DNA from: Devosia chinhatensis
Lineage (GTDB): Bacteria; Pseudomonadota; Alphaproteobacteria; Rhizobiales; Devosiaceae
Assembly: GCF_000969445.1 (NCBI RefSeq)
Contig: NZ_JZEY01000054.1
Span: forward strand, 744,001 to 808,000
DNA length: 64,000 nt
Reading direction: 5' to 3'
Positions 19,288 through 27,770 of the stretch are shown here, in pieces; within the stretch, counting starts at the first letter, position 1; every line of letters starts with the position of its first letter. A model generated the notes under the pieces. It ran no database searches. It was not told where the DNA came from and was given only the letters and a program-made list of their open reading frames with translations. Position numbers and translations under genes: made by a program.

Positions 19288-19623
19288 TCAATTCCCCTTT
19301 CCGTCGACGTGATCGTTGCCCGTAAGACCGCGAGCGACGAGAAGCACGACAAGGAAAAGGGCAGTCATGGCGAAGCCGATGACGATGGCGGTGAGCACCA
19401 GGGCCTGTGGCACCGGGTCGGTATAATCGGCCGGATTGGCATTGGCGCCCGACAGGATCGGGGCCGCATCCATGCGCAGCCGTCCCATCGACATGATGAA
19501 GAGATTGACGGCGTAGGAAATCAGCGACAGCCCGATAATCACCTGGAAAGTGCGCGGACGGAGCACGAGATAGACGCCGGAAGCCGCAAGGACGCCGATG
19601 GCGATGGCAAGGGTCAGTTCCAT
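19288..19623 (-). CDS. mrpC: Mrp/Pha Na+/H+ antiporter subunit C
   Basis: A 111-aa NuoK-like protein with three membrane spans. The MrpC features are GVYLVLRPRTFQVIIGLSLISYAVNLFI at about residues 16-43 and DPVPQALVLTAIVIGFAMTA around 69-88, including the DPxPQALVLTAIVI signature. It overlaps the end of mrpA by 10 bp, so it is translationally coupled to it. It is part of the membrane core linking the A and D modules. Confidence 0.95.
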   Translation of the reverse strand: MELTLAIAIGVLAASGVYLVLRPRTFQVIIGLSLISYAVNLFIMSMGRLRMDAAPILSGANANPADYTDPVPQALVLTAIVIGFAMTALFLVVLLVARGLTGNDHVDGKGN

Positions 19624-22544
19624 TTGTCGAGCCCCTCCCGTGCTTTCGGCTTGGCCATTGCGGCCGGTTTGGGCCTGCGAACCGATTGGTGCGCCAGGGC
19701 GATGAGCATGAGCACGACTGCGCCCACGACCAGGGCGAAGACACCCAGGTCAAAGATCAGCGCCGTGGCCATGGGCACGCGGCCAATAAGGGGAATATCG
19801 GCATAGGCGAAAGCCGAGGTGAGGAATGGCTGGCCCAGCAGCATGGCGCCGAGACCGGTCAGCAGCGCCAGCAACAGGCCCCAGCCGATCCAGAGCACGG
19901 GCAGGATGCGCAGACGCTCTTCGACCCAGCGCGTTCCGCTTGCCAGATATTGCAGGATGAAGGCCAGCGACATGACGATGCCCGCGATGAAACCGCCGCC
20001 CGGCAGATCGTGGCCACGCAGGAACATGTAAGCGGCCACCACGATGACGATGGGGAACATCCAGTTGATGATGAGCGCCGGAATGCGCAGGAAATCGTCG
20101 GTGACGTGCTGACCGGCGCCGGGGGCGTAATCGTCGAGGACGCGCTGCTGTTCCGGCCGCTCGGCACTGTCGGCTGCCGGACGGAAGCGCCGCAGCAGGC
20201 CGAAGACGATCAGCGCCACGACGCCGAGCACGGTGACTTCACCCAGCGTGTCGAAGCTGCGGAAATCCACCAGCATGACGTTGACGACATTGGTGCCGCC
20301 GCCCTGGCTATAGGCGTTGGCGAGGAAGAATTCCGAAATGCCCTCAGGCGCAGTGCGGGTCATGACGGCATAACTGGCAATGGTCACGCCGAGCCCGACC
20401 ATGACGGCCAGTCCCACGTCGCGATAGCGGCGGAAGCGCACCGACCAGTTGAGGTCGGCAGCCACAGGATTACGCTTGGGCAGCCAGCGCAGGCCCAGAA
20501 GGATCAATACGGTCGTCGCGATTTCCGCAAGGAGCTGGGTAAGGGCCAGATCGGGCGCGGAGAACCAGGCAAAGGTGAGACAGGTGGCAAGACCCGCACC
20601 GCCCAGAAGGATCATGGAGGCGAGACGGTGGAACTTGGCCTGGTAGGCAGCGGCAATGGCGCTGCCCCCGCCCAGAACCCAGACCATGGCCAGGATCGGA
20701 TCGAAATTGCTCGGCATAGGCAAATTGCCCAGACGACCCCAGCCGGCACCGATGCCGGCGGCGCTCGCCAGGAAAATGACGGTGAAAATCTGTGGCTGCA
20801 GACGAGACGTGCCGAATGCCTGCACCACGCGGCGCGCCCAGCGATTGGTGGCCGTGACCAGGATACGCTCGAAAATGCGCTGTCCGCGCCAGCCACGGGT
20901 CAGCGGCACGCCGTCAATGTTCCGCAGGCGGCGATAATAGGGAACATAGATGATCGCCCCGCCTACCAGCGCCACGATGCTCATCACCAGCGGCAAGTTG
21001 AAGCCATGCCAGACCGACAGGCTGTAATAGGGGCTTTCGCCACCCAGAACCGACGTGACGGCAGCGGCCAGATAGGGGCCGACGGTGATGCCGGGAATGA
21101 TGCCGACGGCAAGGCAGACCAGAACCAGAAACTCGATGGGACGACGCATCAGCGCCGGCGGCTCGTGCGGGACCTTTTCGAGCTCGGTGGGCGGCGGGCC
21201 GAAGAACACGCCGTGCACGAACTTGATCGAATAGGCAACGCTGAGCATACCCGCCAGTGTCGCGCCGATGGGCAGCGACAGGTTGACGAAGACATTGGGA
21301 TTGAACACCGCCGTCTCGGTGAAGAACATTTCCTTGGAAAGGAAGCCGTTCAGCAGGGGAACGCCGGCCATGGCGCCGCTGGCGATGATCGCGAAAGTGC
21401 CGGTGAGCGGCATAAACTTGAAGAGGCCGCTGAGCTTGCGCACGTCGCGCGTGCCGGTCTCGTGGTCGATGATGCCCACGGCCATGAACAGCGACGCCTT
21501 GAAGGTGGCGTGATTGGCGATGTGGAAGATGGCCGCCACGGCAGCGAGCGGGGTGCCCATGCCCAAAAGCGTGGTGATGAGACCGAGATGGGAAATGGTC
21601 GAATAGGCCATGAGGCCCTTGAGATCGCGCTGGAACAGCGCGGCATAGGCCCCGAAGATGAGTGTTGCGAGCCCCGTATAGGTGACGATCCAGAACCAGA
21701 GCTGGCTGTCGGACATGACGGGCCAGAACCGGGCGAGCAGGAAGACGCCCGCTTTCACCATGGTCGCCGAGTGGAGATAGGCCGAGACCGGGGTCGGCGC
21801 CGTCATGGCGTTGGGGAGCCAGAACTGGAACGGGAATTGCGCGCTCTTGGTGAAGGCGCCGAGCAGGAACAGGATCAGCGTCAGCGGATAGAGCGGGCTT
21901 TCGACCAGCGTACGGCCCGAAGCCAGGACCACGTCGAGCTCATAGCTGCCCACGATATGGCCGACCAGCATCATGGCCACGAACAGCGCGAGGCCACCCG
22001 TGCCGGTGATGATCAGCGCCATGCGCGCACCATCGCGCGCCTCGCCACGGTGGTACCAATAGCCGATGAGCAGAAACGAAACGAGGCTGGTCAGCTCCCA
22101 ATAGACGGCCAGCTGGATGATATTTCCCGAGAGCACGAGGCCCAGCATGGCGCCCATGAAGGCGAGCAGCAGCGAATAAAACCGCGCAATCGGGTCCTTG
22201 GGCGACATGTAGTAGCGCGCATAAAGCACGACGAGGAAGCCGATCACGGTGATCAGCACCGAGAACATCCACGCAAACCCGTCCATGCGCAGGACGATAT
22301 CGAGGCCGAGTTGTGGAATCCATTCGAAGCGGGTGATTATGACCCCGCCATTGGCCACCGAGGGAAACAGGGTGAGCGAAATCAGGCTCAGCACACCTGC
22401 AACCACCGCCGCTATCCAGACCGCTCCGCGATATCCTCTGCCCGGCAGGGCAAGCACCAGCGCGCAGGCGACGAAGGGCAGCGCGGCAAGCAGGATCAGT
22501 GCAAGATCGGTCGATAACTGGGGCAGGGGCGGGTCCTCACGCAA
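19614..22544 (-). CDS. mrpA: Mrp/Pha Na+/H+ antiporter fused subunits A and B
   Basis: A 976-aa protein. The first ~750 residues are MrpA, NuoL-like, with Glu150 in LAVYWELTSLVSF and Lys233 in AFTKSAQFPFQFWLP. From about residue 800 an MrpB-type domain follows (DDFLRIPALIINWMFPIV, RGHDLPGGGFIAG). This A/B fusion is usual for PhaAB in rhizobial relatives and explains why no separate mrpB gene exists. The six-gene operon exports Na+ or K+ in exchange for protons, for alkaline and salt tolerance. The open frame starts at a TTG (22544) with only a weak GAGA upstream; the true start may be a few codons away. The preceding 195 bp must hold the promoter. Confidence 0.94.
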   Translation of the reverse strand: MREDPPLPQLSTDLALILLAALPFVACALVLALPGRGYRGAVWIAAVVAGVLSLISLTLFPSVANGGVIITRFEWIPQLGLDIVLRMDGFAWMFSVLITVIGFLVVLYARYYMSPKDPIARFYSLLLAFMGAMLGLVLSGNIIQLAVYWELTSLVSFLLIGYWYHRGEARDGARMALIITGTGGLALFVAMMLVGHIVGSYELDVVLASGRTLVESPLYPLTLILFLLGAFTKSAQFPFQFWLPNAMTAPTPVSAYLHSATMVKAGVFLLARFWPVMSDSQLWFWIVTYTGLATLIFGAYAALFQRDLKGLMAYSTISHLGLITTLLGMGTPLAAVAAIFHIANHATFKASLFMAVGIIDHETGTRDVRKLSGLFKFMPLTGTFAIIASGAMAGVPLLNGFLSKEMFFTETAVFNPNVFVNLSLPIGATLAGMLSVAYSIKFVHGVFFGPPPTELEKVPHEPPALMRRPIEFLVLVCLAVGIIPGITVGPYLAAAVTSVLGGESPYYSLSVWHGFNLPLVMSIVALVGGAIIYVPYYRRLRNIDGVPLTRGWRGQRIFERILVTATNRWARRVVQAFGTSRLQPQIFTVIFLASAAGIGAGWGRLGNLPMPSNFDPILAMVWVLGGGSAIAAAYQAKFHRLASMILLGGAGLATCLTFAWFSAPDLALTQLLAEIATTVLILLGLRWLPKRNPVAADLNWSVRFRRYRDVGLAVMVGLGVTIASYAVMTRTAPEGISEFFLANAYSQGGGTNVVNVMLVDFRSFDTLGEVTVLGVVALIVFGLLRRFRPAADSAERPEQQRVLDDYAPGAGQHVTDDFLRIPALIINWMFPIVIVVAAYMFLRGHDLPGGGFIAGIVMSLAFILQYLASGTRWVEERLRILPVLWIGWGLLLALLTGLGAMLLGQPFLTSAFAYADIPLIGRVPMATALIFDLGVFALVVGAVVLMLIALAHQSVRRPKPAAMAKPKAREGLDKWN

Positions 22545-22687
22545 GAATCTCGTCTAAATGTATAGGGTTACGAGATCATCTTGAGAAGACCGGTTTCAGA
22601 ATTCACCGGCCCGTGAGGCGAGTTTTTTTGTCGCGCCCGGCTTTTTGAGCCATTGCACGGAAGTCTCCGAGGCGCGATCCACAGTCA

Positions 22688-22712
22688 GACCGCCGGGCAA
22701 TGCCCGACGGTC
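22688..22712 (-). terminator. Hairpin downstream of the AraD1/GguC-like gene
   Basis: An 11-bp stem with one mismatch (GACCGCCGGGC/GCCCGACGGTC) and an AAT loop lies 28 bp past the stop at 22740. No U-tract follows on the - strand, so it is either a weak terminator or a 3'-end stabiliser ahead of the mrp promoter region. Confidence 0.45.
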
Positions 22713-22739
22713 GTTAAGCGCGAAGTCGGTCTAAGGGCC

Positions 22740-23735
22740 TTAAAGCGCGTTGATCTTCTTCAGTCCCTGGCGCGAGGGCACCATGACAATGGTATTGCTC
22801 AGCGGCCGGCCGAATTCGGGGATGCCTATCTCGAAGACGTCGCCCACTTCGGTCTTGATGCCGTCGCCGAACGAGGCGACCGAGGTGCCCATGAACTGGA
22901 CATGGACGTCGCCCGGACGCAGGAACTGGTCATACTTGAAGTGGTGATATTCGAGATTGGCCAGCGAGTGGCACATATTGTCCTCGCCGGTGGGGAAGGA
23001 CTTTTCCCACACGGTCTCGCCATTGCGGATGATGCGGGCATGGCCGGTCAGGTCAGAGGGCAGGTCACCGACGAAGAGCTCCGGCCCATAGGCGCAGAAG
23101 CGCAGCTTGGCATGGGCGAGATAGAGGTAGTTCTTCTTTTCGGTGACGTGGTCGGTGGTTTCGTTGCCCACGGCGAAGCCGACGCGCCAGGGCGTGCCGT
23201 CGTCCGCGATCACATAGAGGCCCACCACTTCGGGCTCCTCGCCCGAATCCTCGGCGAAATCGGGCATGGGCAGGCCCTGGCCGGGGCGGGCCACGATCGA
23301 GCCGTCGCCCTTGTAGAACCATTCGGGCTGCACGCCGGCCTTGCCGTCTTCCGGCTTGCCGCCTTCGACACCCCATTTGAACATGCGCATGGAATCGTTG
23401 AGGTCGGCTTCGGCGCCGGCGATCTTGGCATGCATCTGACCGCGGGCAGCCGCGCTGCCGATATGGGTGAGGCCGGTGCCGGCGATGACGCAATGAGCGG
23501 GGTCTTCGTGGTCGAGCGGCGGCAGCACGCGGCCATCGGCCAGGAGGGTGTCGTAATCCTCGGTGCCGGACGTGCCCCGGCTGGCGACTTCGTCAGTCAG
23601 CGAGCGGCCGGCGGCGATGGCATCGAGGGCAAGCCGACGGACGGTTTCGGTGTTCTGGACCACCTGGATCGTGTCGCCATCGACCACGCCGACGGCGCGT
23701 GTTCCATCTTTGCGCTCGAACTGAATCAGCCGCAT
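22740..23735 (-). CDS. FAH-fold enzyme of the AraD1/GguC type
   Basis: A 331-aa protein starting MRLIQFERKDGTRAVGVV, with GTGLTHIGSAAARGQMHAK near residue 85 and a C-terminal part rich in FAH-like turns (GTSVASFGDGIKTEVGDVFEI). This layout matches AraD1/GguC proteins, fumarylacetoacetate-hydrolase-fold enzymes linked to L-arabinose/galactose-type sugar acid metabolism (2-keto-3-deoxy sugar acid dehydration). GGAG lies 8 nt before the ATG at 23735. It follows the TRAP genes in the same direction, with an intervening hairpin, so the TRAP ligand is probably an aldonic acid or related sugar acid. The exact reaction is inferred from family and context. Confidence 0.75.
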   Translation of the reverse strand: MRLIQFERKDGTRAVGVVDGDTIQVVQNTETVRRLALDAIAAGRSLTDEVASRGTSGTEDYDTLLADGRVLPPLDHEDPAHCVIAGTGLTHIGSAAARGQMHAKIAGAEADLNDSMRMFKWGVEGGKPEDGKAGVQPEWFYKGDGSIVARPGQGLPMPDFAEDSGEEPEVVGLYVIADDGTPWRVGFAVGNETTDHVTEKKNYLYLAHAKLRFCAYGPELFVGDLPSDLTGHARIIRNGETVWEKSFPTGEDNMCHSLANLEYHHFKYDQFLRPGDVHVQFMGTSVASFGDGIKTEVGDVFEIGIPEFGRPLSNTIVMVPSRQGLKKINAL

Positions 23736-23792
23736 CACATATTCTCCGGTTTGGGTAGGGATCGGGTTGGGCGGCCACGCCGCCATCGGGTC

Positions 23793-23816
23793 GGGAAGCC
23801 GGCGAACCGGCTTCCC
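23793..23816 (-). terminator. Perfect hairpin with UUCG loop directly after dctP
   Basis: A 10-bp perfect stem (GGGAAGCCGG/CCGGCTTCCC) closes a tetraloop that reads UUCG in the - strand RNA, 9 bp after the dctP stop. There is no U-tract, so it is more likely a 3'-stabilising or attenuating hairpin between binding protein and enzyme genes than a full terminator. Confidence 0.65.
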
Positions 23817-23824
23817 CTGGTGCC

Positions 23825-24814
23825 TTAATTGGCAATTCCCATGTCTTCGCGCGCCTGCTGGATAAGGTCGGCGCCGATGGTCTCGGTGAATTCCTCGACC
23901 ACGGGGGCGACGGTCTCGCGCATGCGGGCCATTTCAGCGTCGGACAGGCGGGTGACTTCCATGCCTTCTTCCTCGAGCAGGCCGATCAGACGGTCGGCAT
24001 CGGTGCGCGAGAGGTTGCGCTGGTAAACGGCCGCTTCCTGGGCAGCTTCGCGCACCAGGGCCTGATCGTCGGCCGCAAGGCCATCGAACCAGGTCTTGGA
24101 AGCGAGGAGCAGGTAAGGCGTATAGACGTGGCCAGTCAGGGCCAGGTGATCCTGCACTTCATAGAAGCGGCTCGAATAGATGAGGCCGACCGGGGTCTCC
24201 TGGGCATCGACGGCGCGGGTCTCGAGTGCGGTGAAGAGCTCGGGATAGGGCAGCGGGACCGGGTTGGCGCCCAGCGTCTGGAATGTCGAGATGAAGAGCG
24301 GATTGGGGATCACGCGGATATTGAGGCCGGCGACGTCCTCGACGGTGTTGATCGGGCGCACCGCATTGGTCATGTGGCGGAAGCCATTATCCCAATAGGC
24401 CAGGCCCACCATGTTGAGTTCGTCGAGGCGCTCGAACAGCGCATCGCCGACGCGGCCGTCCATGACCTTATCGACCGCTTCGAAATCGGGATAGAAGAAG
24501 GGCAGGTCGAAGATCAGGTATTCGGGGATTGAGCCCACGAGGTTCGAGGTCGGGCCCACCATCACTTCGAGAATGCCGCCCTGCAGCGAAGACTGCATCT
24601 GCGGCTCGTTGCCCAGGGTGCCGTTCGAGAACTTCTGCAACTCGATGCGGCCACCGGTCTTTTCGGCAACCAGCTCGGCGAACTTGTTGACGCCCTGGCC
24701 GACCGGATGGTCCTCGGTGGGCACATAGCCGATGCGGGCGGCCTGCGCCGCAGCGGGAAGGGTCGCGGCAGCCAGCACAAGGGCGGTGGCGGCAAGCAGT
24801 CTTGCAAGTTTCAT
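23825..24814 (-). CDS. TRAP transporter periplasmic binding protein (DctP family)
   Basis: A 329-aa secreted protein with a clean signal peptide (MKLARLLAATALVLAAATL..., cleavage near AAAQAA at about residue 24). DctP-family features are EDHPVGQGVNKFAELVAEKTGGRIE near residue 34 and the ligand-binding arginine region GLNIRVIPNPLFISTFQTLGA (about 167-187) followed by ELFTALETRAVDAQETP. It delivers an acidic ligand to the QM membrane subunits. It is separated from dctM by 25 bp. The neighbouring AraD1/GguC-like gene suggests a sugar acid. Confidence 0.93.
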   Translation of the reverse strand: MKLARLLAATALVLAAATLPAAAQAARIGYVPTEDHPVGQGVNKFAELVAEKTGGRIELQKFSNGTLGNEPQMQSSLQGGILEVMVGPTSNLVGSIPEYLIFDLPFFYPDFEAVDKVMDGRVGDALFERLDELNMVGLAYWDNGFRHMTNAVRPINTVEDVAGLNIRVIPNPLFISTFQTLGANPVPLPYPELFTALETRAVDAQETPVGLIYSSRFYEVQDHLALTGHVYTPYLLLASKTWFDGLAADDQALVREAAQEAAVYQRNLSRTDADRLIGLLEEEGMEVTRLSDAEMARMRETVAPVVEEFTETIGADLIQQAREDMGIAN

Positions 24815-24839
24815 GGGGTCCTCCAGTTTTTGGTTTTGG

Positions 24840-26117
24840 TCAGTAGAAGAAGTCGAGCGGGATGGTGACGATGCCCGGGAAAAGGATCAGCAGCACCAGG
24901 ACCGCAATCTCGGCCAAGAGGAAGGGGATGATGCCCACGACCGCCTTTTCGAGGGGGATGCGCGCCACGCCGCTGACGGTGTTCAGCACCGCGCCGACCG
25001 GGGGCGTGATCATCCCGATTGCCGCGCAGATGATGAAGACGACGCCGAAATAGATCGGGTCGATGCCGGCGGCGACGACGACAGGCATCAGCACCGGCAC
25101 GAGGATGGTGATGGCCGGGGTGAAATCGAGCACGCTGCCGATCAGGAACACGCCAAGCATCATCATCGCCATCAGCAGGATGGGCTGGTCGATGAACGGA
25201 CCGAGCAATCCGATCACCTGGGCCGGCACATTGGCGACGGTGATCAGGAAGGCGGTGACGCTCGATGCTGCAACCAGAAGCATGATCACGGCCGTCAGTT
25301 TGGCGGAGCCGAGCAGGCAATCATAAAGCCCCTTCAGCGTCAGTTCGCGATAGATGACCATGCTGACAAACAGCGCATAGGCGGCCGCGACAATGCCCGC
25401 TTCGGTCGGCGTGAAGACCCCCATGCGCAGGCCCACGATGATGATGACCGGCAGCAGCAGCGCCCAGACGGCATCGCGCAGGGCCTTCAGCACGTCGCGC
25501 AGGCTGCGGCGCGGCAGGGTGGGGGTATTGTCCCGACGGGAAATGATGAACCAGGCGACGACCAGGCTGAGCGCCATCAGGAGCCCCGGCACGATGCCGG
25601 CGAGGAACAGCTTGACGATCGAGAGGTTGGCGGTGACACCGAGAACGACGAAACCGATCGATGGCGGGATGACGGGGGCAATGATGCCGGTTGCTGCCAT
25701 CAGGCCGGAGGTGCGACCCACCGGATAGCCGGCCTTGAGCATGATCGGCAGCAGCATGACGGCCAGCGTCGCGGTGTCGGCAATCGCGGAGCCGGACAGC
25801 GTTGCGAGCACGACGCCGGTGCCGATCACCACGTAGCCCAGGCCGCCGCGCAGATGGCCGAACAGGGCCATTGCGACGTCCACGATGCGGCGCGATAGAC
25901 CGCCTGCGGTCATCAGCTCGCCGGCCAGCATGAAGAACGGGATGGCCATCAGCGGATAGCTGTCGGCGCCGTCGATCATCTTCTGGGCGAGGATCTGCGG
26001 ATCCATCATGCCCAGCATCCACATCATGGCGACGGCACAGACCATCAGCGCATAGGCGACGGGAATGCCGATAGCCATGCCGACGCCGAGCGAGGCGAGA
26101 AAGATCACAAGGCTCAT
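24840..26117 (-). CDS. TRAP transporter large permease (DctM family)
   Basis: A 425-aa protein with about 12 membrane spans, the standard DctM length. Family motifs are IPFFMLAGELMTAGGLSRRIVDVA around residues 53-76, SGSAIADTATLAVMLLPIM around 101-119, and FTPTEAGIVAAAYAL. It catalyses Na+-driven uptake of the ligand supplied by DctP. The ATG at 26117 overlaps the dctQ stop by 4 bp; the longer open frame upstream is dctQ read in another frame. Confidence 0.95.
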   Translation of the reverse strand: MSLVIFLASLGVGMAIGIPVAYALMVCAVAMMWMLGMMDPQILAQKMIDGADSYPLMAIPFFMLAGELMTAGGLSRRIVDVAMALFGHLRGGLGYVVIGTGVVLATLSGSAIADTATLAVMLLPIMLKAGYPVGRTSGLMAATGIIAPVIPPSIGFVVLGVTANLSIVKLFLAGIVPGLLMALSLVVAWFIISRRDNTPTLPRRSLRDVLKALRDAVWALLLPVIIIVGLRMGVFTPTEAGIVAAAYALFVSMVIYRELTLKGLYDCLLGSAKLTAVIMLLVAASSVTAFLITVANVPAQVIGLLGPFIDQPILLMAMMMLGVFLIGSVLDFTPAITILVPVLMPVVVAAGIDPIYFGVVFIICAAIGMITPPVGAVLNTVSGVARIPLEKAVVGIIPFLLAEIAVLVLLILFPGIVTIPLDFFY

Positions 26118-26632
26118 TTTGCGGCCTCTTCGGTCGGCAGGACATTGGGCTGGAGCTGACTGTGATCGCCACGCGCCGAACGATAGAGATTGAAGCAGAG
26201 GATCAGCACCCAAAGGACGGCCGCAGCGACACCGGCGGCATACATCCAGCCGACCGAAATGCCCGAGAGCGGCATGTGATTGCCCCAGTTGAGCTGGGTC
26301 TGACGCAGGCTGCCCTGGAACACCATCCAGCACACGCCGAGCATGCAGAGATGGGCCACCCACAAAAAGGCAACGCGCACCCGCGGCGGCAGCCGGTTGA
26401 TGACGGCATCAACGGAGATATGGGCACCCTGGCGCAGGGCGACGACGCTGCCCAGCATGATGATCCAGACGAAAATCAGGCGCGAAATTTCCACGGAGAT
26501 GGGGATGCCCGACCGCATGCCGTAGCGCAGCACGACGTTCCAGAACACCAGCAGGCACATGACCGCCATGCCTAGGACGAGCAGGTGCTCCATCCACCTA
26601 AATATAAAGAATTTGGATTTCTCCACCGCCAT
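26114..26632 (-). CDS. TRAP transporter small permease (DctQ family)
   Basis: A 172-aa protein with four membrane spans (around 16-33, 48-66, 87-105, 128-147) and the DctQ consensus FWNVVLRYGMRSGIPISVEISRL followed by GSVVALRQGAHISVD. It pairs with DctM. GAGGAGG lies only 1-2 nt before the ATG at 26632 but 7-8 nt before the GTG that is codon 3 (26626), so translation may start at the GTG. A long perfect inverted repeat sits immediately upstream of this ribosome site. Confidence 0.92.
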   Translation of the reverse strand: MAVEKSKFFIFRWMEHLLVLGMAVMCLLVFWNVVLRYGMRSGIPISVEISRLIFVWIIMLGSVVALRQGAHISVDAVINRLPPRVRVAFLWVAHLCMLGVCWMVFQGSLRQTQLNWGNHMPLSGISVGWMYAAGVAAAVLWVLILCFNLYRSARGDHSQLQPNVLPTEEAAK

Positions 26633-26642
26633 GCCTCCTCAA

Positions 26643-26689
26643 ATGCACAAGGGCCGCCTTGATGTGGCGGCTCTTCATCCCTTGTGCAT
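26643..26689 (-). promoter_or_regulatory. Long inverted repeat in the dctQ leader, abutting the ribosome site
   Basis: ATGCACAAGGG at 26643-26653 is the exact reverse complement of CCCTTGTGCAT at 26679-26689. Nested inside are GCCGCC (26653-26658) and GGCGGC (26666-26671). In the - strand transcript the structure ends 3 nt before GAGGAGG, so it could control ribosome access; as DNA it could be a LysR-regulator site in the divergent region. Confidence 0.6.
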
Positions 26690-26721
26690 GCTGGTTTTTC
26701 TAGCGGCGGGGAAGCAAGCTG

Positions 26722-26727
26722 TATAAT
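26722..26727 (+). promoter_or_regulatory. Possible -10 box of the LysR-type gene
   Basis: A perfect TATAAT lies 39 bp before the lysR-type ATG. No convincing -35 element is found 16-18 bp upstream, so it may rely on an activator. Confidence 0.3.
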
Positions 26728-26765
26728 GATGTGATCTGATAATGATATGAGGGGGAGTTATATCT

Positions 26766-27731
26766 ATGCTGCCATCACTGGACTCCATGACCAGCCGGTT
26801 GCGCCTCAGGCACTTCCGCCTTTTGATGGCCATCGACGAGCACGGAACCATCCTCAAGGCGGCTGAGGCGGTTGCACTGACGCAACCCGGCGCCACCAAA
26901 GCCTTGCAGGAAATAGAAAATGCGATGGGCGAGACGCTGTTCGTGCGCACGCGGCGCGGGCTGGAGCCGAACGAGCTGGGCCATTGCGTGATCCGCTATG
27001 CACGGCTGATCATGACCGACATGCGCCATCTCCGCGACGAGATGAAAGCCGCGCTGGAGGGGGCGGGCGGGCGCCTGTCGGTGGGCATGATCATGGGCGC
27101 GGTGCCGCTGGCCATGGAGGGATTGTCGCGCCTGCTCACGCGCCAGCCGCAATTGTCGGTGCAGGTGCATGAGGAAACCAGCGCCCGGCTGCTGCACCTG
27201 ATCGACGATGGTCGGCTCGACATCGCCATCTGCCGCACGAGCGTCAGCCATCGTCCCGAGCAATACCGCACGATCAAGGTCAAGGAAGAGGTGCTGTGCA
27301 TCGCGGTCAGTTCCGACCATCCCTGCGCCAGCATGGGCGAGGTAACCCTCGACGACGTGGCCAGCTATCCCTGGATCGTCTGTTCGGCAAACATGCCGAT
27401 GCGACGGCTGCTGGAGCGGGAATTCAACGAATACGGGCTGCAATTCCCTCATAACCTTGTCGAGACCACGTCGGCCTTCGCGACCATGTCGCTGATGCGC
27501 CACAGCCACCAGATGGTGGCGCTGCTTTCCACAGACGTGGGCAATTTCTTTGCGCAGTCGGCCGCAATCCGCGTGCTGCCGGTCAATCTGCGGACCAAGT
27601 CGGAGCCCTATATGCTGGTGACGCGGGGCGACCGCATGGAATCACCGGTCATGCGCATGTTCATCGAGGAAATGACCGGCCAGAAGGCGCCGTTACTCGA
27701 CGACGAAGCCATGCTGGTCGCCGCCGAGTAA
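26766..27731 (+). CDS. LysR-family transcriptional regulator
   Basis: A 321-aa LTTR. The winged HTH spans about residues 11-68 (LRLRHFRLLMAIDEHGTILKAA... QPGATKALQEIENAMGETLFVRTRRG), followed by two effector-binding subdomains (KVKEEVLCIAVSSDHP and the later QMVALLSTDVGNFF). GGGGGAG with 8-nt spacing supports the ATG at 26766. It is divergent from dctQ across 133 bp, the classic arrangement for a regulator of the TRAP operon, with the sugar acid or an intermediate as likely inducer. It resembles the GbpR/CbbR-like branch only loosely; I do not assign a symbol. Confidence 0.93.
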   Translation: MLPSLDSMTSRLRLRHFRLLMAIDEHGTILKAAEAVALTQPGATKALQEIENAMGETLFVRTRRGLEPNELGHCVIRYARLIMTDMRHLRDEMKAALEGAGGRLSVGMIMGAVPLAMEGLSRLLTRQPQLSVQVHEETSARLLHLIDDGRLDIAICRTSVSHRPEQYRTIKVKEEVLCIAVSSDHPCASMGEVTLDDVASYPWIVCSANMPMRRLLEREFNEYGLQFPHNLVETTSAFATMSLMRHSHQMVALLSTDVGNFFAQSAAIRVLPVNLRTKSEPYMLVTRGDRMESPVMRMFIEEMTGQKAPLLDDEAMLVAAE

Positions 27732-27770
27732 CAGGTTCACATGGCTTTGCGCTGGTGCTTGGCCGGTGCC

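Noticed and set aside
19686-22517. A 943-codon open frame antisense to mrpA
   Set aside because: The translation is charged, low-complexity and without any domain, as expected for the complement of a GC-rich membrane-protein gene. mrpA on the other strand has clear motifs.
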